Below are positions 10,925 to 20,268 of a stretch of 64,000 bases of DNA, one piece after another. The notes under the pieces are model-generated. The model worked only from the letters and a program-made list of their open reading frames with translations, ran no database searches and had not been told where the DNA came from. The stretch's first letter is position 1; the number at the start of each line of letters is the position of its first letter. The position numbers were made by a program, and so were the translations under genes. Source of the stretch: Rouxiella chamberiensis (GTDB lineage: Bacteria > Pseudomonadota > Gammaproteobacteria > Enterobacterales > Enterobacteriaceae); contig NZ_CP114058.1 of assembly GCF_026967475.1 (NCBI RefSeq), positions 2,604,001 through 2,668,000 on the forward strand, read 5' to 3'.

Positions 10925-10964
10925 CCAAAAGCCTGGGCAATTACGTGCCTGCCCCGGCTTTTGG
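10925..10964 (-). repeat. Long inverted repeat upstream of sucA
   Basis: Arms CCAAAAGCC and GGCTTTTGG (9 bp), then one mismatch, then GGGCA / TGCCC (5 bp), around a 10-base loop. The RNA would fold strongly in the sucA leader or the sdhB-sucA readthrough transcript. There is no T-run on either side, so it is more likely an mRNA structure or processing site than a terminator. Confidence 0.75.
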
Positions 10965-11100
10965 CGTTTCCCTGTACAACCCGTCTGCGCTGCGGTTAAC
11001 TCCACAAAATTACACGCTTTACCCTGTAATTTCATCAGGTTATTCAACAACCTGCGGACTATTTTGTTGCAAAAATGTTACTACCGATTTACTTAATAGT

Positions 11101-11128
11101 AGCGGGAACCTGAGTTCCCGCTTTTTTT
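11101..11128 (+). terminator. Terminator-like hairpin, oriented opposite to the flanking genes
   Basis: AGCGGGAAC - CTGA - GTTCCCGCT followed by seven T on the plus strand. On the minus strand, the direction of sdhB and sucA, the stem is preceded by the A-run and followed by ACTATT, so it lacks the U tract needed to stop sdhB readthrough. Confidence 0.7.
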
Positions 11129-11139
11129 AGCTTTTCTGC

Positions 11140-11856
11140 CTAGGCACCGCGCTGTAGCAGCATCGATTTAATGTGTCCGATGGCCTTGGTCGGGTTCAAC
11201 CCTTTAGGGCATACGCTGACACAGTTCATGATGCTGTGGCACCGGAATACACTGAATGCATCGTCGAGATTATCAAGACGAGATTGCGTTTCCGTGTCAC
11301 GGCTGTCTATCAGGAAGCGGTAAGCCGCGAGCAGCCCGGCAGGTCCGACGAATTTGTCGGGATTCCACCAGAATGACGGACACGACGTGGAGCAGCAGGC
11401 ACAGAGAATACACTCGTACAGGCCATCCAGTTTTTCGCGCTCTTCCGGCATTTGCAGGTGCTCACGCGCCGGAGGATTCTTGCCGTCATTAAGCAGGTAC
11501 GGTTTTATCTTCTCGTACTGCTTGTAGAACTGGCCCATATCGACCACCAGATCACGCACCACCGGCAGACCAGGCAGAGGACGGATAACAATCTTCTTCT
11601 TGCCGTTACGCAGCGCCGACACGGGCGTAATGCAGGCCAGACCGTTTTTACCGTTCATGTTCAGGCCGTCAGAGCCGCAAACGCCCTCACGACAGGAGCG
11701 GCGAAATGCCAGGGTCGGATCTTGTTCCTTGAGCTGGATAAGCGCGTCCAGCAGCATCATGTCGCGGCCTTCTTCGGATTCCAGCACATAGTCTTTCATG
11801 TACGGAACATCGTCGACGTCCGGGTTATAGCGATAAATCGAAAATTCGAGTTTCAT
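11140..11856 (-). CDS. sdhB: Succinate dehydrogenase iron-sulfur subunit
   Basis: Electron-transfer subunit of respiratory complex II on the cytoplasmic face of the inner membrane. It has 238 residues as in E. coli. The N-terminal plant-type ferredoxin domain holds the [2Fe-2S] ligands C55, C60, D63 and C75 (SCREGVCGSDG ... LAC). The C-terminal domain has CILCACCSTSCP and CHSIMNCVSVCPKG for the [4Fe-4S] and [3Fe-4S] clusters. It is the last gene of sdhCDAB, 22 bases after sdhA. The transcript can continue into sucA. Confidence 0.98.
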   Translation of the reverse strand: MKLEFSIYRYNPDVDDVPYMKDYVLESEEGRDMMLLDALIQLKEQDPTLAFRRSCREGVCGSDGLNMNGKNGLACITPVSALRNGKKKIVIRPLPGLPVVRDLVVDMGQFYKQYEKIKPYLLNDGKNPPAREHLQMPEEREKLDGLYECILCACCSTSCPSFWWNPDKFVGPAGLLAAYRFLIDSRDTETQSRLDNLDDAFSVFRCHSIMNCVSVCPKGLNPTKAIGHIKSMLLQRGA

Positions 11857-11878
11857 TTATATGCTCCTGCTTACCGGC

Positions 11879-13645
11879 CTAGTAAGTACGTGCTTTCGGC
11901 GGGAATGCCGCGCGTAGCTTAGGTTGCATGTTCACTTCACGGCGAGTCATGCTTTCGGTTTCCGGCTGGTACAGCGTGTGACATAACCATTGTTCGTCAT
12001 CGCGATCAGGGAAGTCGAAGCGGCTGTGCGCGCCACGGCTTTCCGTGCGATAGTTGGCCGAGACGGCCGTCGAGAATGCCACTTCCATCAGGTTGTCCAG
12101 TTCAAGACACTCGATACGCTGGGTGTTGAACTCGGCGGAGGTGTCGTCCAGACGGGCATTTTTCAGACGTTCGCGAATCAGTTTTAAATCTTCCAGACCT
12201 TGAGCCATGGCATCGCCTTCACGGAATACCGAGAAGTTGTTTTGCATGCATTTTTGCAGGTCTTTACGGATTTGCACCGGATCTTCACCGGTAGGATTGT
12301 TGTTCCAGCGGTTTAGGCGCACCAGCGCTGCATCGATGTCGGCCTGCGTTGCATCACGGCTTATACCCTGCTCCAGCAGAGATTCCTGCAAGTGCATGCC
12401 TGCCGCACGACCAAATACCACCAGGTCAAGCAGCGAGTTGCCACCCAGTCGGTTGGCACCGTGAACCGATACGCAGGCGATTTCGCCGACCGCAAACAGG
12501 CCCGGAATCACTTCGTCTTCACCCTGCGCATTCACGCGGATTGCCTGACCGGTAACTTTGGTCGGGATCCCGCCCATCATGTAGTGACAGGTCGGAATCA
12601 CTGGAATCGGTTCTTTTACAGGGTCGGCGTGAGCAAAGGTGCGCGACAGTTCAAGAATGCCCGGCAGACGGGATTCCAGAACGTCTTTACCGAGGTGATC
12701 CAGTTTCAGTTTGACGTGAGGCCCCAGCGGACCGTCACAGCCGCGGCCTTCACGGATTTCGATCATGATGGAACGCGCCACCACGTCTCGACCCGCCAGG
12801 TCTTTGGCATTCGGCGCATAACGCTCCATAAAGCGCTCGCCGTCCTTGTTAAGCAGGTATCCGCCTTCACCACGGCAGCCTTCCGTTACCAGAACGCCCG
12901 CTCCGGCAATGCCGGTCGGGTGAAACTGCCACATTTCCATGTCCTGGACCGGCACGCCAGCGCGCAGCGCCATGCCGACGCCGTCGCCGGTATTGATGTG
13001 GGCATTGGTCGTGGACTGGTAGATACGGCCTGCCCCACCGGTGGCGAGTACAGTGGCTTTCGCCTTGAAGTAGACCACTTCACCGGTTTCAATGCAGATG
13101 GCGGTACAGCCGACGATGGCGCCGTCCTGGTTTTTCACCAGATCCAGTGAATACCATTCGGAGAAAATCGTGGTGCCGTTTTTCAGGTTTTGCTGATAAA
13201 GGGTGTGCAGCAATGCGTGACCGGTACGGTCGGCCGCAGCCGCAGTACGTGCCGCCTGTTCGCCGCCGAAGTTTTTCGACTGGCCGCCAAACGGACGCTG
13301 ATAAATTTTGCCGTTATCTAAACGGGAGAAAGGCAGCCCCATGTGCTCAAGCTCGAGAATCGCCTCGGGGCCGGTGTTGCACATGTATTCGATGGCGTCC
13401 TGGTCGCCGATGTAATCGGAACCTTTTACGGTGTCGTACATGTGCCATTCCCAGTCATCGTCATGGGTATTGCCCAGAGCAACGGTGATACCGCCCTGCG
13501 CAGACACCGTATGGGAACGGGTTGGGAAGACTTTGGAAATCAGGGCGCACGACAGGCCCATTTGTGAAATTTGCAATGCGGCTCGCATACCGGCGCCACC
13601 TGCACCGATTACGACGGCATCAAACTCTCTGACTGGCAGATTCAT
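11879..13645 (-). CDS. sdhA: Succinate dehydrogenase flavoprotein subunit
   Basis: Oxidises succinate to fumarate using covalently bound FAD. It has 588 residues, as in E. coli. The Rossmann motif GAGGAGM is at residues 14-20. The FAD-linking His45 lies in SHTVSAQGG, and the C-terminal helical domain ends PPKARTY. Three bases separate it from sdhD (stop at 13649), indicating tight coupling. It delivers electrons to SdhB and then to quinone at SdhCD. Confidence 0.98.
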   Translation of the reverse strand: MNLPVREFDAVVIGAGGAGMRAALQISQMGLSCALISKVFPTRSHTVSAQGGITVALGNTHDDDWEWHMYDTVKGSDYIGDQDAIEYMCNTGPEAILELEHMGLPFSRLDNGKIYQRPFGGQSKNFGGEQAARTAAAADRTGHALLHTLYQQNLKNGTTIFSEWYSLDLVKNQDGAIVGCTAICIETGEVVYFKAKATVLATGGAGRIYQSTTNAHINTGDGVGMALRAGVPVQDMEMWQFHPTGIAGAGVLVTEGCRGEGGYLLNKDGERFMERYAPNAKDLAGRDVVARSIMIEIREGRGCDGPLGPHVKLKLDHLGKDVLESRLPGILELSRTFAHADPVKEPIPVIPTCHYMMGGIPTKVTGQAIRVNAQGEDEVIPGLFAVGEIACVSVHGANRLGGNSLLDLVVFGRAAGMHLQESLLEQGISRDATQADIDAALVRLNRWNNNPTGEDPVQIRKDLQKCMQNNFSVFREGDAMAQGLEDLKLIRERLKNARLDDTSAEFNTQRIECLELDNLMEVAFSTAVSANYRTESRGAHSRFDFPDRDDEQWLCHTLYQPETESMTRREVNMQPKLRAAFPPKARTY

Positions 13646-13648
13646 TTA

Positions 13649-13996
13649 CTACGCTCCCCACACAACTATTGTTCCATAAAGTAGATAAACGACCAGTGCA
13701 ACGACGATGGCAAGTTGCAGCACCAGACGCAACGCCAGATGTTTGACGTAGTCCGTTAACACCTGCCACATTCCGATCCAGGCGTGAACCAGAATCGACA
13801 GCAATGTCAGCAAGGTGAATACTTTAGTGATGGAAGAGGCAAAAAAGCCGTGCCAGACTTCAAAGTTAATGTCCTGAGCCATAACCACGAAGCCCAGAAT
13901 ATAGAGGATGTACAGGGTGATAACGATAGCTGACGCACGAACCAGCAGCCAGTCGTGAACGCCATTACGACCTAATGCAGAAACATTGTTGACCAT
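13649..13996 (-). CDS. sdhD: Succinate dehydrogenase membrane anchor subunit D
   Basis: One of two integral membrane subunits of complex II; contributes to heme b and the ubiquinone site. It has 115 residues with three hydrophobic helices. His71, the heme ligand in E. coli, is conserved ([10 protein letters not shown]), as are Asp82 and the quinone-site Tyr83 (LTDYVKH). The start is 7 bases after the sdhC stop. Confidence 0.97.
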   Translation of the reverse strand: MVNNVSALGRNGVHDWLLVRASAIVITLYILYILGFVVMAQDINFEVWHGFFASSITKVFTLLTLLSILVHAWIGMWQVLTDYVKHLALRLVLQLAIVVALVVYLLYGTIVVWGA

Positions 13997-14003
13997 TCTA
14001 TTT

Positions 14004-14393
14004 TTACCCTACAAAGACGCCAGCCAGCACAGACAACACTACGGTAATGCCGATGGCAATGTATGCCGACAGTTTACCGACAGCCAAACTCTCTTCGATT
14101 ACGCCGAAATCCATCAGCAGGTGACGGATGCCGCCGCAGACGTGATAGGCCAGCGCAGTCAGGATCCCCCAGAATATGAACTTGACGAAAAAGCTGTCCA
14201 TAATGGCGGCCGCATGCGCGAATCCTTCCGGAGAGGAAAGAGACGTACCAAGCAACCAGAGGAGGATACCGACGGCAACGAAGGTTATTACGCCTGAGAC
14301 GCGGTGTAAGATGGACGCTATCGCAGTTACGGGAAACTGGATCGTTTGCAGATCCAAGTTGACAGGTCTTTGTTTTTTCACGGTTTTGCCCAC
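14004..14393 (-). CDS. sdhC: Succinate dehydrogenase cytochrome b556 subunit
   Basis: Membrane anchor and heme-b subunit of complex II. It has 129 residues with three transmembrane helices. Ser27 and Arg31 of the quinone site (ASILHRVSG) and the heme ligand His84 ([11 protein letters not shown]) match E. coli numbering exactly. The first codon is GTG (GTGGGCAAAACC). The next in-frame GTG begins [11 protein letters not shown], but the upstream GTG gives the same N-terminal length as E. coli. It is first in the sdhCDAB-suc operon, behind a leader of about 300 bases. In E. coli this leader region is targeted by the small RNAs RyhB, Spot 42 and RybB. Confidence 0.96.
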   Translation of the reverse strand: MGKTVKKQRPVNLDLQTIQFPVTAIASILHRVSGVITFVAVGILLWLLGTSLSSPEGFAHAAAIMDSFFVKFIFWGILTALAYHVCGGIRHLLMDFGVIEESLAVGKLSAYIAIGITVVLSVLAGVFVG

Positions 14394-15187
14394 ACAGCCC
14401 TTAGAGCCTGTTCATAAACATCCTGCGGAGGGGACTAACAAAGCAAAATAAGCGGTAAAGCCAGTTTACAAAAGACACAGTAAAGGGGCATTTTGTGCTT
14501 GTTTTAACACATCAGACCGAGCGCAGTACGTCTTGAATGGCGCTTATTATTTTCCATCCTCCGGCCTGGGCAGAAATCAGACAGCGTTAAGAACCAAGGG
14601 TCCTTCACGTCACGCGCTCAAACATCGACATCCATTGTGCTTAAACGGCGCGTTCTATTTAACGCTGGGTGCTCCTACTACAGGGTACTCCGGAGACCTT
14701 GCGGAAGTATAGGATGATCACATTCCTATTACAATTCCCCTACAAAATGTTTGGTCACTTTTCTGCGAAACAGTGATTCGTGTCGCATTTTCCATATTAT
14801 ACACAAAATAAATTATCTTGTTTGACACTATACTAACATTTCTATTACAAATGAGTCATGATTCGTGCCTATGACTTTACCTCAGATCAACACATACACT
14901 TCCCTGCGGCTCAGACTTGTGCAAAAGTGTAGCACGTGTATGCCCTCATACTTGTCGTAGGTATTGAGCAAGATATCTGATCAATAACAACAATGAAATA
15001 CCGCCTGTCCGCCAAAAGCTGTGCACTGTAACAGCAAGACGGCTTTGCCCTACGCTACCTCGCGAGCGCGGTAAAGACTCATATTATAGCGGCGGAGATA
15101 TCACCCGCAGGCAGTACCGGGTTCTGCAACCAGACCAAGGACAGAGTTGTTAGAGATTATTAAAATAAGGCGCTAAGGAGACTGTAA
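14394..15187. other. Divergent sdhC-gltA regulatory region (794 bases)
   Basis: No gene seen. The minus side holds the sdh promoter (14706-14734) and its long leader. The plus side is AT-rich around 14790-14870, with TTGACA at 14822-14827 but no well-spaced -10 that I trust. In E. coli this region is controlled by ArcA, CRP, Fnr and IHF. I did not find unambiguous consensus boxes for them here. gltA has a strong ribosome site, AAGGAG, at 15175-15180. Confidence 0.7.
14706..14734 (-). promoter_or_regulatory. sdhC promoter (sigma-70)
   Basis: On the minus strand TTGTAA (14734-14729), a 17-base spacer and TATACT (14711-14706). The -35, the -10 and the following GCAAGGTCTCCGGA sequence closely match the E. 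coli sdh promoter as I remember it. Transcription would begin near 14699, giving a leader of about 300 bases. Confidence 0.85.
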
Positions 15188-16474
15188 ATGGCTGATAAGA
15201 AAGCGACACTTACCCTACAGGGTCATGACCCGATCGAACTTGATGTGCTTTCCGGCACACTGGGTCAGGACGAGATTGATATACGCCCGCTCGGAGCAAA
15301 AGGTTATTTTACTTTTGACCCAGGCTTCACCTCTACCGCATCCTGCGAATCCAAAATTACCTTTATCGATGGCGATGAAGGCGTTCTGCTGCACCGCGGT
15401 TTCCCGATTGACCAGCTGGCAACGGAATCCAACTACCTTGAAGTCTGCTACCTGCTGCTGAACGGCGAGCCGCCAACGCAGGAGCAATATGAAGAATTCA
15501 AGACTACCGTAACCCGCCACAGCATGATCCACGAGCAGATCACCCGGCTGTTCCACGGTTTTCGCCGCGACTCGCACCCAATGGCGGTGCTGTGCGGTGT
15601 AACCGGCGCGCTGGCCGCGTTCTATCACGACTCCATCGACGTCGAAAATGTGCGTCACCGTGAAATTGCCGCCTTCCGTCTGCTGTCGAAAATGCCGACC
15701 GTTGCAGCAATGTGTTACAAATATTCCATCGGACAGCCGTTCGTTTACCCACGCAACGACCTCTCCTATGCGGGTAACTTCCTGCACATGATGTTTGCGA
15801 CCCCTTGCGAAGAGTACAAGGTTAACCCTGTGCTCGAGAAAGCGATGGACCGCATTCTGATTCTGCACGCCGATCACGAGCAGAATGCCTCGACGTCCAC
15901 CGTGCGTACGGCCGGTTCGTCGGGCGCCAACCCGTTTGCCTGTATCGCGGCCGGTATCGCCTCGCTCTGGGGACCTGCCCACGGCGGCGCAAACGAAGCC
16001 TGTCTGAAAATGCTCGAAGAGATAAGCACTGTCGACCACATTCCTGAATTCGTGCGCCGCGCGAAAGACAAGAATGACTCCTTCCGCCTGATGGGCTTCG
16101 GCCACCGCGTTTACAAGAATTACGACCCGCGTGCGACCGTGATGCGTGAAACCTGTCACGCCGTGCTTGAAGAACTGAACATGAAGGATGACCTGCTGGA
16201 AGTGGCGATGCAGCTTGAGCATATCGCGCTCAACGACCCGTACTTCATCGAACGCAAGCTCTATCCAAACGTGGACTTCTATTCAGGTATCATCTTGAAA
16301 GCCATGGGTATTCCTTCATCGATGTTTACCGTTATCTTTGCGATGGCGCGCACCGTCGGCTGGATTGCCCACTGGAACGAAATGCACGATGACGGCATCA
16401 AGATTGCCCGTCCACGCCAGCTTTATACCGGCTATGCGAAACGTGATTTCAAATCCGAAGTTGGCAACAAGTAA
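15188..16474 (+). CDS. gltA: Citrate synthase (type II, NADH-sensitive)
   Basis: Condenses oxaloacetate and acetyl-CoA to citrate, the entry step of the TCA cycle. It has 428 residues (E. coli 427). The N-terminal beta-rich domain ([20 protein letters not shown]) is typical of the hexameric, NADH-inhibited type II enzymes of Gram-negatives. Active-site regions are conserved: [25 protein letters not shown] and [15 protein letters not shown]. The start has the strong AAGGAG site 7 bases upstream and the same context as E. coli. It is monocistronic, divergent from sdhC, and ends at a good terminator. Confidence 0.98.
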   Translation: MADKKATLTLQGHDPIELDVLSGTLGQDEIDIRPLGAKGYFTFDPGFTSTASCESKITFIDGDEGVLLHRGFPIDQLATESNYLEVCYLLLNGEPPTQEQYEEFKTTVTRHSMIHEQITRLFHGFRRDSHPMAVLCGVTGALAAFYHDSIDVENVRHREIAAFRLLSKMPTVAAMCYKYSIGQPFVYPRNDLSYAGNFLHMMFATPCEEYKVNPVLEKAMDRILILHADHEQNASTSTVRTAGSSGANPFACIAAGIASLWGPAHGGANEACLKMLEEISTVDHIPEFVRRAKDKNDSFRLMGFGHRVYKNYDPRATVMRETCHAVLEELNMKDDLLEVAMQLEHIALNDPYFIERKLYPNVDFYSGIILKAMGIPSSMFTVIFAMARTVGWIAHWNEMHDDGIKIARPRQLYTGYAKRDFKSEVGNK

Positions 16475-16493
16475 TTAAGCCAATCGATAACCG

Positions 16494-16536
16494 GCCCCTC
16501 GCGTGTGGAATAACATTCACGCCGAGGGGCTTTTTT
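16494..16536 (+). terminator. gltA terminator
   Basis: GCCCCTCG ... CGAGGGGC stem, extended by CGTG/CACG with one bulge, followed by six T, 20 bases after the gltA stop. Confidence 0.92.
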
Positions 16537-16653
16537 ACGGGCATTTTTCAAAGCTCAGGTCACAGTTGTGGAGTATAAATAAGCGATCCTTGCTACCCGC
16601 TATCCCCTGTTAATCGCCATAATTGGCTGTTTACAAAAACTAGGGCTATAGCT

Positions 16654-18708
16654 ATGAAAATAGAATCAAATACACACGCTAAAGCAACGCCTGCTCAGCA
16701 AGAAGCCTATCGCCAGTTAAATAGCGAGCTGCTTAGTAAGTTTGAAAGAATTAATAATGTCACCTCGTCCAATCAATCCATGAATTCCAATAGTCCAGCA
16801 GCGACGCCTCCCACATTGGAAAGACCGGTGTTGAATAATGGCGAGACGGCTCCTGTTGTTAATAAAAATAAAACCACAACCCACTTTCCACTGAAGAAAG
16901 CGATATTAAAGAAAGCCAAAGAACTTGCCACCAGCAAACAGGTGCAAAATCTGCCGTTTTTCAAGCAAATAAGCTCCATCAAACAGATTTTTCAACCCAA
17001 GGTGGTTGCAACTACGCCGAAGCGACATCCTGGCTACATAAAGACGAATATCCTCAGGCCTGCTGCCAAACTGCCTGAAGGCGAAACGCCAGCGGCGGTG
17101 CCGCTTGAAGAGACAACGGTTCTCCCCACCCTTTCGCGGCGTCCTTCCTCCGCCAGTTTGGTGCCGCTGCCCTCACATACCGATTCGGGTTTTCTTACCG
17201 ATAACTCCCCTGATCCCTCTCTCCCTACGCCAACGACTATCTCTCCCGACCCCGACGCGGTTTCTTTAACGTCGCTTTCGTCTTCTCGCACCCCGATTTC
17301 AGCTGAAGACAGTGCCACCTTTACTTTTGGCCTGCATGGCGATGAGCCACCCCGGAACCTGCGCCCGACTACCCAGACTACGACACTCCTCCTCCCCCGA
17401 TGCCGGTCTATGCCGAGCGCGCGTCTGCAAACCAAAATCAGGAAAACGCCATTACGCAGACCGTTGAAAATACCGATGCCATGTCTTGCACCGACGATTT
17501 TCCGAATGAAAATATCTATGATGAAATTGCGGAGTCAGAGGGCAATTCGCTTTACGCTTCCAGCGAAGAACTGGCGCCACATCGCCCCAACTCGCTTGAG
17601 CTTTATGATGTCCTGACACGGGAATCCTTCGTTTCTGCCCAAAGAGTTGGTCGCTCTGAAATGGTTGGCAAACACCAAAGAGGTAGGTTCGGAAATATGG
17701 GACGCCGCAATCGACTCAATCTTTACGATGGCCTGTGGCGGCAAAGGGGTCAGTGTCAACGACGCCAAACTCGCCGAAAACTTTATTTTAGATGTGTACA
17801 CCCATAAAACAGGGCATGAAGATGCACTCGAAATCCAGAGTATTCTCGAACAGAAAAGCCTCGAGTTATTTGAAATCATTGGGACACGCAACAATTATGT
17901 CAAACACGGGGAAATGAGTGAAACCAACCCTGACAAAACAGAATGGATAATGCCGACCAACCTCATGATCATTGCCGGTTTTCAAACCGCTGACGATCAA
18001 GGTTCCGTTGTGGAACTGGTCGAAAAAATAGATGAAGCCATCGCGTTTAAAACCGTACTCAACGATAAAAAAACGTCTCTCGATAAATCACTGTTCGCTA
18101 CCAATCGGCTTATTCAGTCGCCAGAACTCGATGCCTTCACCCAGGTGCTGAATATTAAAAAAGAAGACAAGAGCATTATTTTCCACGACGCCAGAGAACT
18201 GGAAATTAATAGTGTGAATAACGTGATAGTTGCCGAAAAAATAAAGCAGGCAACCAAAAACTTTACGTCGAACCCATCTGGCGGGCGTAACGCCAATTTC
18301 GCGCCTATCCTGCTAAATAATCACTGGTATCTATTCGGAACCTATTACGATGGGAACAATAATAAATCGGCACTGGTTTTTGACAGTCAAGGCGGCACAA
18401 ACAAACTCTATGAAAAAGACTGTTTCAAGAAACTGGCCCAAGCCAGCGGCGTAACGGGTGAAACCTTGTTTATCAGTCAAGATCTGCAACAGAATGCGCC
18501 TAATGCCTGCGGCCTCTTTACCGCAAAAGCGATGCAGAAACTGGCAGACAACACCGGCCGCACGCCGGCAAAAGTCTTGCTGGACTGGAGCAACGAATTT
18601 AAACGCGAGCCGGCGGAGTATCAGGAGTCTTTCAATCGCAGAGGCAGAGCGGAATTGTTCGCCATGCTCGGAGAAAACATCACCCGGCATTTGGGCACCG
18701 TCGCGTAA
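16654..18708 (+). CDS. C48 (Ulp1/SseL/ElaD-like) cysteine protease, putative host-directed effector; two compensating indels
   Basis: Read across three frame segments this is one protein of 684 residues. Frame 1 runs 16654 to about 17350. A base is missing from a C-run (17350-17353), and an extra C near 17638-17640 restores frame 1 to the TAA at 18706. The C-terminal domain shows the C48 triad: His557 in NHWYLF, Asp577 in LVFDSQGG, Gln613 and Cys619 in QQNAPNACGLF, the same spacing as Ulp1 (Q-x5-C-G). This clan includes bacterial deubiquitinases and deSUMOylases such as SseL, ElaD and XopD. Residues 1-240 are Ser/Pro/Thr-rich without a signal peptide. The middle has a proline-rich run and tyrosine motifs (PVYAER Y253, ENIYDEI Y289, SLYASS Y301). 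GC is lower than gltA. A role in modifying host proteins is inferred; no secretion system lies in the window. Confidence 0.82.
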
Positions 18709-18719
18709 CGTTACGCGAC
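18700..18719. repeat. Perfect 20-bp palindrome at the end of the C48 protease gene
   Basis: GTCGCGTAACGTTACGCGAC is fully self-complementary and includes the stop codon of the protease gene. It lies between converging genes (the protease and nei) and has no T-run. It may act as a weak bidirectional stop, a protein-binding site or a remnant of insertion. Confidence 0.8.
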
Positions 18720-18747
18720 TTGCCCACGCATCGGGTTTAGCCTCGAC

Positions 18748-19542
18748 TTAATGCTGACATCCAGCGCAATAGAAAAAGGGGCGCGATGAAACACTGGTTT
18801 TTACAATTTTTTCGCCACAGCGTTCACAGCGTTTTCCTGCACGGGCAAACACTTTGAAGCGGAACATGGCACCGTGGTGCACATTTTCGTCCATAGTGCC
18901 GCGCATGGCATAGGAATGGCGAGCAATGGAAAGACAGGCGGCGGCGAGCAAATCCAGCTGCGCGTCGTCCAGGTCAGCGGGTTTGTGCGACGGCAGCAAT
19001 TTGGCCAGCCAAAGAATTTCGGCGCGCAAATAGTTACCCAAGCCCGCCAGAAAAGCCTGGTCCAGCAGCATGCCGCCAAGCTGTCGGCGATAAAATCGCG
19101 TTGAGACCAGACGTTCACGTACCTGCTCTACGGTAAGCTTTTCATCGAGTACATCGGGCCCGATACGCTGTAAAAACGGATGCTGATAGACGTCATCAGT
19201 AGGCCAAATTTCAATCTCTGAAGCGCTATACAGCAAGATTGCGCTATCTGCCGTGGCTAATTTGACGCGCAGCGAGCGCTTGCCGTGGTTTATCTCATCA
19301 CCCGAATTGAACACCCGCCAAACGCCGTAAAGCTGGTTGTGTGTATAGAGGGTGAGATGATTGGTGAAATGCGTCAACAACGCTTTGCCGCGTGTCTCGA
19401 TGGCTTTCACCTTCTCACCGGTTAATTGCGTTTGATAAGGTTGCAGGGTCGGAAAGGCAAACCACACGTCGGTGAGCGGTTTGCCCAGTACGGCACGTTC
19501 AAGCTGGTCCGCGGCCCTGCGAATTTCGGGTCCTTCAGGCAT
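18748..19542 (-). CDS. nei: Endonuclease VIII (DNA glycosylase/AP lyase)
   Basis: Removes oxidised pyrimidines from DNA and cleaves the abasic site. It has 264 residues (E. coli 263). The mature N-terminus after Met removal is PEGPEIRR, with catalytic Pro and Glu. A helix-two-turn-helix region follows in the middle, and the C-terminal zinc finger has CERCGEK ... FYCAGCQ. Its ATG overlaps the pcp stop by one base, so nei is the last gene of a minus-strand pxpB-pxpC-pxpA-pcp-nei series. Confidence 0.97.
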   Translation of the reverse strand: MPEGPEIRRAADQLERAVLGKPLTDVWFAFPTLQPYQTQLTGEKVKAIETRGKALLTHFTNHLTLYTHNQLYGVWRVFNSGDEINHGKRSLRVKLATADSAILLYSASEIEIWPTDDVYQHPFLQRIGPDVLDEKLTVEQVRERLVSTRFYRRQLGGMLLDQAFLAGLGNYLRAEILWLAKLLPSHKPADLDDAQLDLLAAACLSIARHSYAMRGTMDENVHHGAMFRFKVFARAGKRCERCGEKIVKTSVSSRPFFYCAGCQH

Positions 19543-20192
19543 TAATGCGTGGCTCCTTCGGCGATAACGAGGTCTTTTTCAGTATGCAGCGCAATAACGA
19601 TAGTCAACTCAAGGGCTTCCAGCAAGGTTTCCACCGACATACTGGCGCTGCCCGGATGCAATGCCGCCTGCTCGGGGAGATAAGGAATATGAATGAATCC
19701 GCCCTTTTCTATTCGGTTGTCGGGCCGTTGCATACGATGAAGCAAACCATACATCACGTGGTTGCACACGTAGTGTTCCGCCGTTTGCGACACGGCGGCC
19801 GGAATACCTGCATCGCGCAGCCCATTCACCAGCGCTTTGATGGGCAATGTTGAAAAATAGGCGGCCGGTCCGCCTGCGACAATAGGCGCATCGACAGGTT
19901 GTTGACCGTCGTTGTCGGCAATGCGCGCATCGTCGACGTTTATCGCGACGCGCTCGATGCTGAAATCGACACGTCCACCCGCCTGCCCTACGCAGATAAC
20001 CATTAACGGATCGACCTCGTCGATGGCCTGATTCAGCGCCTCAATGGCTTTTCCAAAGACGCAGGGTAACTGACGCACCACCAATTTGACGCCTGAAAGC
20101 TGCAAATCGGCGAGTTTTCTGACAACTTCCCAGGAGGGATTAACGCGTTCGCCGCCGAACGGCTCAAAACCCGTGACTAAAACCTTGCGCAT
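19542..20192 (-). CDS. pcp: Pyrrolidone-carboxylate peptidase (pyroglutamyl peptidase I)
   Basis: Cleaves an N-terminal pyroglutamyl residue from peptides in the cytoplasm. It has 216 residues, the usual length. The C15 triad is visible: Glu80 (DFSIERVA), Cys143 ([12 protein letters not shown]) and His168 (GGFIHIPY). The N-terminus [21 protein letters not shown] is typical. It sits just downstream of pxpABC, whose products open pyroglutamate to glutamate. One would release 5-oxoproline and the next hydrolyse it, a sensible metabolic pairing. It overlaps nei by one base. Confidence 0.96.
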   Translation of the reverse strand: MRKVLVTGFEPFGGERVNPSWEVVRKLADLQLSGVKLVVRQLPCVFGKAIEALNQAIDEVDPLMVICVGQAGGRVDFSIERVAINVDDARIADNDGQQPVDAPIVAGGPAAYFSTLPIKALVNGLRDAGIPAAVSQTAEHYVCNHVMYGLLHRMQRPDNRIEKGGFIHIPYLPEQAALHPGSASMSVETLLEALELTIVIALHTEKDLVIAEGATH

Positions 20193-20268
20193 TGTCTCTC
20201 CTTGGGGCGAATAGCTTATCCGCCCCGCTGTTTATTCCCGGTGTGTGGGGCAAAAGGCAGGCGGTGGA

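Larger units (their letters stand above)
10768..11139. other. sdhB-sucA intergenic spacer (372 bases)
   Basis: No convincing gene. An 85-codon minus-strand frame inside it has no recognisable protein features and crosses the hairpins. The spacer holds a long inverted repeat (10925-10964), a smaller GACAGG/CCTGTC hairpin near 10886-10904, and a plus-oriented terminator-like hairpin (11101-11128). By analogy with E. coli it should contain the secondary suc promoter, but I could not place its -10 and -35 with confidence. Confidence 0.6.

Noticed and set aside
10793..11050. 85-codon minus-strand frame in the sdhB-sucA spacer
   Set aside because: It runs through the strong inverted repeat, has no family resemblance and no clear ribosome site.
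14822..14834. TTGACA plus TATACT on the plus strand as a gltA promoter
   Set aside because: The two boxes are almost adjacent and cannot form a -35/-10 pair; no better-spaced partner was found.
16654..17650. Programmed ribosomal frameshifting in the C48 protease gene
   Set aside because: No slippery heptamer or stimulatory structure was noticed. The two changes compensate each other, and many housekeeping genes nearby carry the same kind of indel.
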